Source of the DNA: Knufia peltigerae
Lineage: Eukaryota > Ascomycota > Eurotiomycetes > Chaetothyriales > Trichomeriaceae
DNA: 64,000 nucleotides
Direction of reading: 5' to 3'
NCBI GenBank assembly: GCA_030247855.1
Contig: JAPDRN010000020.1
Location: forward strand, 62,001-126,000
The notes under the pieces: generated by a model
What the model was told of the DNA's origin: nothing
The model's database searches: none
The model's input: the letters and a program-made list of their open reading frames with translations, nothing else
Program-made: the position numbers and the translations under genes
Shown here: positions 53,714 through 63,946 of the stretch, piece after piece
Numbering within the stretch: position 1 is the first letter of the stretch
Layout: each line of letters begins with the position of its first letter

Positions 53714-55569
53714 CTTGTTGTAACGAAACCGGTGTGTCCTCTCAAGTCTCTGGGCCCAAGTTTGGTCGGGGTGCTAACGTCTTGGTTGCCGGAAACGAAA
53801 AGTGCTGTACCGACACAATGTATGTGAGCCGGGAGGACACAAGCTGAGCGTTGTGCTTTGTGGTGAGTGCTATGTAGATGAAATAAGGAGTGGAAGGGGA
53901 ATGCTTGTTTTACTCTTGTTGATGTCCCAGGGGTACACGTAAGACTTTTCTCACCTTTCATGGGCACGACCATGTTCGTGTCACCTTGATCGCCCCCGTT
54001 GGGTACCGAGCCTCAGTTGCCAATATGATAGGGAAGATCACCCAAACCGAAGGTGGTTCGAGTTCCTTCGCTTATGCCAATTTCTCACTCACCTTCCAAA
54101 ATTGGACTGGTATTTTATAAGTGGGCGGGGGGGTGTAAGAGCTATGAGAGTTCCAACGTAACTCTGGAGTAATGTATGTTGAGGATGGACGCGTCGGCTC
54201 CTACCTGGTAGATATAAACCTGGAGGAACACTTTTCGGAAAGAGTCAAGGGTAGACTGGATGAGAAGGAGAACAATACTTACACATCATACCACTATACT
54301 GCGACCTAACATCCTTCGCCGCTTATATGGAGGGATTCATTATGAGGAACTCGGCCTATACTAATCGACAATATCGCTCTACAGAAGTACCATACCGATG
54401 GCGAGAGCTCAAATTTCTATTCTCATCAAATGAAACATATTACGAGTAGGTAAGTTGAGGCCTCCTCACTGCATTATTTGTGTGTAGACGTACAAAGGCC
54501 AAAAGTGTAACATGATACGAGCTGGCTTCGACAACCGTCTCTCACATCTTCCTCTCGTCCATCTCACATTGCCTATGACTCCATACACCGCTTCGGTCTT
54601 CTTGCATGAATGATACCAAGTTGCTCTAATCACAAACCCCCCTGTATATCACGGTAGCACCTTTCTCAGCTAGATGAGCACATAACATCAAATCATTCTC
54701 CAGGCCACGACCTCGCGTTGAAGCGCCACTGGCGTCAGCCAGGTGTTATAGGTCTCCCAGTATGCAATGATATGAACCTGTTACACCATTTTCACATCCA
54801 CATCCTCTGTACTCTGATCGAACTGAAGGTGTCACAGCCTGTTGCTGTGGCAAACGGTGCTGCAATCCTCTAGTCCAAGGAAAAGGTGGTCGTGATTGAC
54901 ACCTTGCTTAGGCGACGCTGCGCTCACAAGCTTTTGCAACTGCAAAGACTGGCATCAACTAAAGAATGCTTCTTGCCCTGGACCTGCTCGGTGTCTGATT
55001 CAATCTAGGGCTGGAAGACCTGACGAGCAGGTCATATGCAAGTCGAATCCTAAGGGAAAGACCGAGTGAATTTCCAGAAGCCAATGGATGCCGCCCAGCA
55101 AGTTTTAGCGTTTGGTGGAGACGGGGACACAGTCCGGTGCTCGTGAAGAATACTGGTGTTCAAAGAATCGAGAAAGGTTGCATTCCCAAAGATTCGGTTT
55201 CAAAATATCCAATTGAGAGATGGCCTCGTTCCAATGAGTCATGAGAGATAAACCATTGAGAGGAACCAACCAGCACGACACATCAGAATAAATGTGCGTT
55301 ACTGTAAATGCCCTAGGTCTCAAGGGCCGGCAGAGATGAAAAGTAGTCCTTGAGTTCCTCAAAGTCGGCTTCTTCTGGTCGAGAAGAAGGTTCGGGCGTT
55401 CTAGACCGCTCAAGACGGCTCGAAAAGTTTTGTGTTGTCGTGGTCGTAGTTTGTGGTCAATCATCGACTGATGTTCCTCCAATAACCTCAAGCATATATC
55501 TTGACCCAAAGCTCTTTGATTTTCGCAATTCTTCGTGGCCACCTTTGAAACCCTCGATGTTTTGTGGAC
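53714..55569. other. 1.9-kb gene-poor interval
   Basis: Iminopeptidase promoter at the left, NCE101-like 3' end at the right. A minus-strand TATA-like TTATAAAATA lies at 54111-54120, about 400 bases upstream of ATG 53713. Around 54300-55100 I find no open frame of interest and no repeat. A 49-codon minus-strand frame (about 55313-55463) without a start is discussed under rejected items. Confidence 0.45.
54111..54120 (-). promoter_or_regulatory. Possible TATA box upstream of the iminopeptidase
   Basis: Reads TTATAAAATA on the minus strand, about 400 bases before ATG 53713. Sequence match only. Confidence 0.3.
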
Positions 55570-55848
55570 TTAATTCTCCTCTTCACGTCCAAAATAACTC
55601 TTCGTCATCCTGACACCCTTCTCCCAAAGCGCAGTAGCACTCGCATCTTGTTCAGGGTACTTCTCTCGCTCTTCACGCTGGATCCGCAAGTACGCAGCGG
55701 ACAGCCCGACGCCAACGGCGAAGATGGGATCGATGAATCTAGACATTGCCACGAAATGTGTTAGCTCCCAAGTGATTGGAATGGTGTAATGGAGTGCAGT
55801 CTGGGGAACTGACTTCGATATCAACCAGGGTTGAACAATGGATGCCAT
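55570..55848 (-). CDS. NCE101: NCE101-like small membrane protein
   Basis: Exons 55848..55814 and 55738..55570 (75-nt intron, donor GTCAGT), 67 residues. Splicing joins PWLISK to FIDPIFAVGVGLSAAYLRIQREEREK, the pattern of the fungal Nce101 family (a short LISK..DP start, one membrane helix, then a basic REE(K/R) stretch). Yeast Nce101 was named for a link to non-classical protein export; its mechanism is unclear. The C-terminal 30 residues are hydrophilic. The 35-nt first exon could be preceded by another one, since the start MASIVQPW is not strongly conserved. Too short for most gene finders. Confidence 0.65.
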   Translation of the reverse strand: MASIVQPWLISKSVPQTALHYTIPITWELTHFVAMSRFIDPIFAVGVGLSAAYLRIQREEREKYPEQDASATALWEKGVRMTKSYFGREEEN

Positions 55849-57182
55849 GATCACTTTCTGTGTCAGCTACTTCAGAACGGACAAGACACAATGTGTGATC
55901 CAGGTGTGGCCGAGGATTGGTATTCAGGTAGGTACGATGAGAGAAATAGCAGATGCCGTAGCCACCTATGCTCAATGGATGTTTGTTCTGGGAATTGCAA
56001 TGAGAAAACAATCTAATAGAGCGATCTTGGAGAAGCTTCGCAGCGCATGGCATGGGCGTCTCCAATTCGTCAGCCTCGCGAGCCTCGCCTACCGAATTCC
56101 CAGTATAGCAACGCTGGAAAGGACTGAATAGTGATGATACACATATCAGTAGGTTTATGGGAAGAGAAGGCATGGGCTGCGGATAGGGAGCTAATGCATT
56201 TGAATGCAGTGAAGATGTACTTCTGCTCGCGAAAATAATGCTCGACGCGGCTGTACCAACTTTTCCTGAGCACCACTAAAGTCCATAGCATCAAAACAAT
56301 GGACCGCAGAAGCTCTCCAAAATAAAAATACTCAACGTTACGACGTAGCCGTTTACTGTGGCTGCTAACAGTCGTTTGACCTCGATGCTACACTAAGCGG
56401 AGGAAGAGGAAGTTCTACCAAACGTACTGTGCCACTCAATGCGTGTAGTTGCAGTCAATGAACTTGGGGCTGGACTTCCGTAGCAACACAGGGTCTTAAA
56501 TCGAGGGCGATCTTGAACACCTAACGTCGTGAAAAGCGACAGCAAGTGATGACTGGATATGCTCCGGACTCCGATACGCGAGCTTCACTTCGGACTAGTA
56601 CGTGAGGACTGCATTGTATGATGTGCATGAGAGCATGAGAGTATGAGAGCATGAGGAGATGAATGAGCGTGGAGACTTCGTATTGCGCCACCAAACCGGT
56701 TTTTTGTCGCATGGTGCATTTTCTTCTCGTACCGCCCTCTCCGCTTCTCATCGTTTCTCTACCGAGCATTGGCCTATGGCATCGATAACCCTTGTTCGAC
56801 GACTCTGAGTCTCCCCGCAATGATGGCGTCGCCGTCTGCTCGCATTCGTCATTGGCTGATGTCGACCTGGAATGTGGCTTGACCTGACGTCTCTGCTCTT
56901 GGTGGTCGACTGAGAGTCACTGTGACAAGGTACATGGGTTGACGAGCATGTTCCTCTTTACCAGCCATTCCGGTCTGATGCTTTTCGTAATATCTTTTGT
57001 GACGTCCCGTCACTTTGCGATGCCCTTTTCTCCTTTTCTTTTTTCTTGTACCTGAATAGCTCTTCGCTGCAGTAGTATCGTCGTTGCGCTCGCCCGCCCG
57101 AAGTATATCGGAATCGCTGGCCGAGTCCACTGAAGAAGAAGTCCAACTGCGCCGAGAATCTCGTCGCAAGTGCCTATCAAAC
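55849..57182. other. 1.3-kb divergent intergenic region, NCE101-like / BTB gene
   Basis: Two promoters. It has a short tandem octamer repeat at 56625-56656. Open frames at 55739..56173 (-) and 56849..57193 (-) carry no recognisable motif. Confidence 0.4.
56625..56656. repeat. Four tandem copies of an octamer (GCATGAGA-like)
   Basis: Units GCATGAGA, GCATGAGA, GTATGAGA and GCATGAGG follow one another without gaps. Function unknown; may simply be slippage. Confidence 0.8.
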
Positions 57183-58426
57183 ATGGAGAACATGACGGGC
57201 CAGATCCAGGAGCAGAAGAAGGAAAAGTCGCTGCATGAGTACGCCGAACGATACTATTCATCTCAAGTACTATTCGCTGACCAGCTATAGGCTCCTGACA
57301 TCTTCGATGGTTGATGTCTACGTCGGCCCATCATCAACGCATTGGGTTTTACACGAGCAACTCCTCTGCCATCATTCACCATTCTTCGCATCCAAGTTCC
57401 ATGTCGATGACAAGGAGGAGGAAAAGAAACAACAAGGAAACAACGGAAACAAATCGTATAGGGTTCCAGACGAAGATGATTACCCTTTCCAGCTGCTTGT
57501 GGGCTGGCTATACTCGCAATCCGTCCGCCCCCCAAAGAGCGAGAAAGATATCGGTCCCCTTCTCGAGCTATACCTACTCGCTGTAAAATTCGAGATGGAA
57601 CAGCTACAATATGATGTGGTCGAGACTGTCAGAGACTTCTACCACAGCACATCCACCTATCCTGGTCTGCGCAGAGTACAATACATCTATTCGGAAACCG
57701 ATGAGGACAATGAGATGCGCGAGATGATGGTTTCATCCGTGGCTCGTCAGTTGACCACTGGCGACCAGATCCCGGCACACTGGGCTACTGCGCTGCAGCG
57801 AAATGGCCAGTTAGCGGTCGACATCATCCGCGCGATCCAGCAGTGGAACATCGAGGAACGAAGTATACCTGACGCCAGAGATGTCAGTTCCCACCGGGGC
57901 AGACGACCGAGTGAGTTCGGCTTTAGCTCGATCGAGCAGGTGGGCAACTCGACCGACACTGTAGACACAAACCTGGGCGTGGAGAGTGTGAACAGTGGAG
58001 CCAGCGATGCCCCGAACATCAAGAGCGATGCTGAAGAGTAAGTCTGTTCGTTATGTACTGTACTTTGTGTGGAGCGATGGTCGCTTCACCACCTCCACGA
58101 CTTTCATAAGGACGTTGCATTGAAGCTGAACGCGACTTTCGGCATGAAGGATCTTGTCACAGATTTTACATTCCAGGCCACCAGAACCTCGAGTCGACCC
58201 GCCAGATAAAGACGATTGTATGAGCTTATCGGAACAAGAGGAAAGCAGACCTCTTTCCGAATCAAAAGGTGAAAATATGGTCACGAAGGAAAGGCGATCG
58301 AGATTCAAGGCGTTTTTGAGGTTCATTTTTGCAATCAGAATGGAGAGCATGTTCTTACTGTCGGCATGGCTGATGTATTTTATCTATTATGTTGGGGGAT
58401 TTGGGCAAGGTGGCACATGGAGCTAA
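57183..58426 (+). CDS. BTB/POZ-domain protein with predicted C-terminal membrane anchor
   Basis: Exons 57183..57238, 57291..58037 and 58177..58426 (introns 52 and 139 nt), 350 residues. After a short charged start the BTB core begins LLTSSMVDVYVGPSSTHWVLHEQLLCHHSPFF, the usual fungal BTB opening, and continues through DEDDYPFQLLVGWLYSQ to about residue 190. The second intron donor GTAAGT overlaps what would otherwise be a TAA stop at 58039. Splicing adds 83 residues: an acidic stretch, a basic patch (KERRSRFKAFLRF) and one hydrophobic helix (ESMFLLSAWLMYFIYYVGG) almost at the end. That suggests a tail-anchored form, or two isoforms if the intron is retained. The function is unknown; BTB domains often dimerise or bind Cul3. 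Confidence 0.75.
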
Positions 58427-59365
58427 GGCGAGTACTTGTTCTGCAATTGGACATACACACTCAGCGCATTGTTCGTCGGTAATTGTCTTAAACCGTAGAA
58501 ATGGATGCCTGTGAAACATATGCACTCGTATTCGTACTCGCCGCTCATGGATTAAAACATATGCATAGTCGGCACTATTTCCACTGACGTGGGCCAAGCA
58601 TTTACCGCCGATTGCCGAGATAAGTCTCCGTGAGCTTATCCAAGCTTGTTCATTGGATGGTTTATCACCCAAGCTATCGACTCTTTTTTCTTTTGTCACA
58701 CTCACATATCGACGTTGTCGCTTCTGCCGCTCCCAAAGCAGCCGGCTTGACAATAAGGCCCTCAGCCTCCATGCGACTCTGCCAATTGTATGCTGGTGCA
58801 CATACTAAAGTAGCACAGACAGGCCTTTATTTGGCTTGACTTGGCCCTGGTCGAAGATAACAGCGTGGGATCACTGGCCTAGTACTGCTAGGCCCGCATC
58901 ATGGCCTTCTTTCTTTCACTCCACTCTGCTCCGTCCATGAGTTTCCCCATCTATGCATTTTTTGGCTCAAAGATAACGACAGTCGATAGCTGTCAAAGCT
59001 CCAATGATGATCGTTGTTTCTCGACTGTGACTCGCCGATTCGGCTCTTAAGGCAAGGTACCGTCGACCGATAGCTCGGAGGTCGAATCAAATCTTCAAGA
59101 TTCCTTCGTTTGTGGCTCTTCGGCTCCCGCCGATGGAGTTTCTCGCAACGTGGTACAGGGAACCTGCAGACGAACAGGGAAGGAGCATCGGAGCTCTGCA
59201 AGGTAGCTCAGAAAAATGTCCTGGAGACTGTTTAGAGCTAAGAAAGCCGGCTTAAAAAGGTGAGCTCTTCCCAGACTGCGCCTATCCGACAACTTTTTCT
59301 TCTTGCTCGCGTGCCTCTGTAGTGAGGAATCGTTCGAGGGCCACTCTCATCACATCATTGTCAAC
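58427..59365. other. Intergenic: BTB 3' end and NUP-family promoter
   Basis: 0.94 kb without a gene. CTTAAAAAGG near 59250, about 110 bases before ATG 59366, is a plausible core promoter. Nothing else seen. Confidence 0.4.
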
Positions 59366-60710
59366 ATGTGGTCACTGAAGTTGTCGAATTTGCTTGCGGC
59401 AACGGCCTTGATTCCCTTCTTGAGCACAGCGACGCCTCTTGTAGAGAGGAATGCCGTCTCTCGAAGGGATGGAGTCATCGCTCCTAAGTTCGTCATCGTA
59501 AGCATGTTCGAGCCAGAAGCAGCCGTATGGTGGGGCATTGACGAGTTCGACCTGCTTGCACAAAATATCACCTTGCCCGGTCTATCACCATTGTTTCCAG
59601 AAGTTCACTGCACAGCCAACGGCGAGATCTGCCAGGTTGTCACTGGTGAAAGCGAGATCAATGCTGCATCTACAATGTCGGCCTTTGTTTTGAGCCCGAA
59701 GTTCGACCTGACCAAGTCGTACTTTATGGTGGCAGGAATTGGTGAGTGGCTCTTCTTCGGACTCGAGGACCCTCTTCCTCGTTTACGTCGAGGAGAATAT
59801 GCTAAGACTTGTATCAATAGCGGGTGTAAACCCCAAGGTTGCCACATTGGCCTCTGTGACTTTTGCCCGATATGCCGTCCAAGTCGCACTACAGTACGAA
59901 TTCGACTATCGCGACCTGCCAGATAACTACACCACTGGATACATTCCATACAATACGGATAACCCAGCGGATTACCCTGAGGAGGCGTATGGAACCGAAG
60001 TCTTCGAGACGAATCTTGCCCTGCGAGACATCGCGATTGACTTGGCCTCGTCGGCCGCGCTTAACGACACGGCGACGGCGCAGGCATACCGAGCTAAATA
60101 TGCACCGGAGGCAGCATACACTGCGGGATCACAGGGACCTAGTGTGCTGGGCTGTGATGTGGCCACCTCGGATGTCTACTACTCTGGTACGCACCTGTCT
60201 GAAGCGTTCGAGAACACCACACGTATCTGGACCAACGGCAGTGGAGTCTACTGCACGACGGCTCAAGAAGACAATGCCTCGCTCGAAGTCATCCTTCGCG
60301 CCACAAGGATGAATCTGACGGACTACAACCGAGTCATCGTCATGCGTACGGCTTCGGACTTTGACCGCCCGCCTCCAGGAATCAGCGAGATCCAGAATTT
60401 GCTCTTCGTCGACCAAGGTGGTTTCCCTCCCGCGATCAAGAACATCTATCTGGCCGGAATCAAAGTCGTTCAGGGCGTTCTCGACGGCTGGGACAGTACG
60501 TTTGAGAAGGGCATCACGCCGACCAATTATGTCGGTGACATCTTCGCCACTCTGGGTGGGACACCAGACTTTGGTCAAAAGAGCTTCTTGATCACCAAGA
60601 AGAGAGCCCTCGCGGCTGCCAATGTGCAAGGAAACTTGAGAATGCGTCGTGCCATGCACAGTGCCAAGAGACGTGCCGCTGCGGCGGAAGCGTTGGGCAT
60701 TGAGGTGTAA
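59366..60710 (+). CDS. Secreted NUP-family protein (purine nucleoside permease family)
   Basis: Exons 59366..59741 and 59821..60710 (79-nt intron), 421 residues. Starts with a signal peptide (MWSLKLSNLLAATALIPFLSTATP), then the NUP family body: APKFVIVSMFEPEAAVWW, the block GEICQVVTGESEINAAST, VAGIAGVNPKVATLASV across the junction, and DVATSDVYYSGTHLSEAF. The family was named from a Candida albicans protein tied to nucleoside uptake, but this product has no multi-pass membrane region and its fold resembles nucleoside phosphorylases. It is therefore more likely a secreted or wall-bound enzyme or binding protein. The C-terminus is basic and Ala-rich. Family assignment firm; activity uncertain. 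Confidence 0.85.
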
Positions 60711-61080
60711 GGAGGACGGAATGGTGCAGGTTCAAATTACTTGATGGTGGGAAGTAATAGCAGTGTCACTACCTGAACTGCTCAAACAGTACATAATGCC
60801 CTTTTAGGACAGAGAGGGAGTGAAAAAATATACTACTAGTAAATTCTTAGTAAAGAGAGAACGAATCAGCTTGCGTTATTAAATTCCGGTGGTGCATTGC
60901 CCTGTGAATTGATTGATATTCCTCTCTCCCACTGATCATGAATTCTCTCTAGGATGCCATGACCCCTCGTAGTAGTATCGTGTGTATATTTCTCGTCGGT
61001 GACGTCCACTTCGTAAAGTCAATTTCGTCCCTGCCCGGATAAAGGGGGGTCAACGTGACTGACTCTGTTTGGAGGACCTT
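60711..61080. other. Convergent intergenic region, NUP / SHB17
   Basis: 370 bases, shared 3' region; nothing identified. Confidence 0.45.
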
Positions 61081-61941
61081 TTATGATGACGATGAGGGGG
61101 CAGTAGAAGAAGGAACGGGCAGCCTCATCCCGGCGAGGAGGACACGATCCTCGACGTTCCGGTTGGCGTAACTCAACCCGCACACGCTCCCCGGTTCGAA
61201 CTGGAAGTCCAACCTGACCGGGTCGTCGACCGCGAAGCCCAGCCAACGCTTGACGAACGCCCGAAAGATGTGTCCGTGTGCGAAGAGTACGACGTCGCAG
61301 GGCCTGGCGTGGTCGAGGGCGTCTCTCTGGAGGGCGGTGACGCGTGAGATGATGCGGTCGATTCGTCGCATCACATCAGCGGGGACCTCGCTCCCAGGTC
61401 CCTCGCAGCCGTCCAGCAAGGCGTTCCACCGACGGACGGTGTCGAGACCTCGCGACCTTCGCAAATCCCGAATCTGCTGCGTCAGTAGACCCTCGTAGTC
61501 TCCGTAACCCCACTCGGCCAGGTCCTCGGTTACCGTGATCTTGGATTCGAGATCTGATCTGTCTTCGACGACGGTGGTACCATCTTCCGAAGATCCGGGT
61601 ACCTCGGTGGACAATCGGTCCAGGTACAAGTCGAGAGTCTGTCGTGCTCGTTTCCGAGGACTACAGATTATCAAACCAACCTTGGATGGGTCGATCAATC
61701 GGCCAGGACCGAATGCCACGCTGGCGGTTTGTTTGACCTTTTCGACACCTTCGGGAAGTAATTCCAAATCTGTCGTCGAAGTGTATCGGCCGTTTTTGGA
61801 CCATTCTGTTTCGCCTAAAGAAAGGGGGTTTGTGTCAGTAGTAAGTTTTAGGAAGGATACAAGTATGATTCGTCCACAGTAATGTGACTTACCGTGGCGG
61901 ATGAGGAACACTCGTGGCGTCGCCTCGTTTTGTGCCGACAT
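61081..61941 (-). CDS. SHB17: Sedoheptulose-1,7-bisphosphatase-like histidine phosphatase
   Basis: Exons 61941..61893 and 61814..61081 (78-nt intron), 260 residues. The intron is in frame and stopless; removing it joins IRH to GETEWSKNGRYTSTTDLEL, restoring the catalytic RHG and the Shb17-type block. Further matches are CSPRKRARQTLDL, EDLAEWGYGDYEGLLTQQI, RRSRGLDTVRRWN..DGCEGPG and the second catalytic His in FAHGHIFRAF. Yeast Shb17 hydrolyses sedoheptulose-1,7-bisphosphate to drive ribose synthesis without NADPH formation (riboneogenesis) in the cytosol. The acidic/Ser-rich tail is short. A different sugar-phosphate specificity cannot be ruled out. Confidence 0.87.
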   Translation of the reverse strand: MSAQNEATPRVFLIRHGKSHYCGRIILVSFLKLTTDTNPLSLGETEWSKNGRYTSTTDLELLPEGVEKVKQTASVAFGPGRLIDPSKVGLIICSPRKRARQTLDLYLDRLSTEVPGSSEDGTTVVEDRSDLESKITVTEDLAEWGYGDYEGLLTQQIRDLRRSRGLDTVRRWNALLDGCEGPGSEVPADVMRRIDRIISRVTALQRDALDHARPCDVVLFAHGHIFRAFVKRWLGFAVDDPVRLDFQFEPGSVCGLSYANRNVEDRVLLAGMRLPVPSSTAPSSSS

Positions 61942-63247
61942 TTTCTTTTTGTCTTTGGCCTGCCCGATATTTGATGATCCGAGAATCGGTTGAGCGAAAA
62001 TCCGTTGGGAAATAGATGTGCGTTATATGTTCTGTATTTTGAGATAACGTCCCCTTGGAATAACAGTGTTTCTAAGTTGTCACACTCCAATTTTGTGTCT
62101 GTTGTTAATTCATTTGCCCTACACGAGTAGAAATGTGGTTATCTCTATAGAAAAATTCTTCGTCATGGTTGAAAGGTTGGATTCACATGCATATTAGGAT
62201 ATTGTTACAGGACCAGCCTTGGCAACATGCACCATTGGCCGTTGTGGTTTCTGTCAACAGATAAGCAATTGTCTTGCAACATTCTTCTCTAGACCTTGAA
62301 AGAGTCGCAAGCCGAAATAAAAAATCATCTTGTCATGTTGGATGGAAGAAATTTCGTGTCAGGAATAAGTAAAGAAAGAAAATAAAGGAAGGGAGTTGGC
62401 ACAGACACAGGGACACGACAGGAAACTTCAGAGGGTCAAGATGGCCATCTCACTATATCTTACTCCCGTATCATTATTGCCTGTTTGGTCAACGTAATCA
62501 TTCACTGACCATCGCATCGTAATCGGACGTTCTTTACAATCATGACAAGCAAAGAAAACCTACTCGTGCCAGAGTCAAGCAACGACGCTGGATACTTACG
62601 GGGAGTACAAGTAACAAGTACGGACTACGGAGTAAATAATACCTAGAGGTAAGAACGATTCATTCCGTAGTCTCACCGATGTACAAGTACAAGTAACATA
62701 GTACAAGGAGACTAGGGTAATCGATCCGAGAAAGGAAAAAGTAGAAAAATCAAACCGCTCCATCGGATACAGATTCCGGAGTAGTTACTTGTCAGCCGGA
62801 AAGGAGGGTTGATGATGATTATGATCGATCCCTCCCGTAAGCTGGACTCGCTTCTCACTGCCTATTGTGTCCAATTTGACTGTAAACTCATTGCTGTACG
62901 GAGTATTTACATACTTTTGGGTAAGGTAACGAGTACGAGTATCTATCAAAGGACATGCCCGCCTTCCTCCGGTCTCGGATGAGTTTATCGATCCCCCTTC
63001 TCTTCCGAAGATGAAGTAACCTACCTACGGAGTACTGTGTGCTGTAATGAATACATTATCGACCCCTCTTCTCTACCTGAACTGTGCTTTCCCTTGTGTA
63101 CCCGCAATTAAAGAGTACTCTTTTACCGGTTGTGAAGAAAATGCCTCCTATCACTTTTCCACTCGTGGAGGGTACTTGATGAGATGAACTGGAAAAAAGA
63201 GATAAACCCCCAGACCCTATCCGTAGGTACCTACCTACTCATTAACC

Positions 63248-63268
63248 CCTCCTCCTCCTCCTCCTCCT
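63248..63268. repeat. (CCT)7 microsatellite
   Basis: Seven CCT units in the gene-free right end. Confidence 0.9.
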
Positions 63269-63850
63269 CCAGATTCCTTATTCTCATTTAGGCAGGTGGT
63301 CACGTCTTTCCCGTAATCTGTCAAACAAAAAGGTTAGCTTCTCGTTTTGTACTGTACAATGTACCGTACATACATATCGGGGGGGAAGGACCTGTCACAT
63401 TATTGTCACGCAAACCTTTTTGTACGAAAAGATAACAATAATGCAAGGCTAAAGAGTCGGGTCGGGGTAGTAACCTAGGTACGGAGTACTGTAGGTACTT
63501 TAGTCTTGCAAAGGGGGGGCCCCGGTTTGCGGGGAACGCGGTTAATACATCACGAGTAATCCGTAGGTATTAAGGTAGTAGTAACCTGAATCAGGCATGT
63601 CACAACGAATTGGCGAACTTCGTACTCCCCGGTACAGTAACGATCACAACCTGTGTCAAAATGATTTACACTTTTCGATTCCCCGTCCTTCCGTTACCCG
63701 TTATCGTGATCGAATCGACGTATAGCAGTAGCACTGGATCAAACACGATCAAATACTTTTTAGAAGATATTATTATAATTCTGACATTCTTCTCCTCACT
63801 TTGGGTCCGAAAGTACTACCTTCTTATCTTCGTTGGCCCGGGCTTCAGTA

Positions 63851-63870
63851 CCTACCTACCTACCTACCTA
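63851..63870. repeat. (CCTA)5 tandem repeat
   Basis: Five perfect CCTA units followed by GGCAGGCAGG. Same unit as the palindromes at 40811 and 63223; not a telomeric TTAGGG array. Confidence 0.9.
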
Positions 63871-63920
63871 GGCAGGCAGGTTGAATACCATTGCCGCAGA
63901 AGGCAGCTGACCACATATCT

Positions 63921-63946
63921 GTGTGTGGGTGTGGGTGTGTGTGTGT
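63921..63946. repeat. GT-rich low-complexity tract
   Basis: Interrupted GT dinucleotide run near the right edge. Confidence 0.85.

Noticed and set aside
54040..54085. GGTTCGAGTTC resembling a tRNA B box
   Set aside because: No A box upstream, and the flanking inverted repeat gives a 13-base loop rather than a T arm.
55313..55463. Minus-strand 49-codon frame ending ...DYFSSLPALET-stop, downstream of the NCE101-like gene
   Set aside because: Looks somewhat protein-like, but has no start and no convincing phase-compatible donor in the NCE101-like exon; about one chance in ten of being open by chance.
63851..63870. (CCTA)5 considered as a telomere-like repeat
   Set aside because: Wrong unit for fungal telomeres (TTAGGG/CCCTAA) and far too short.
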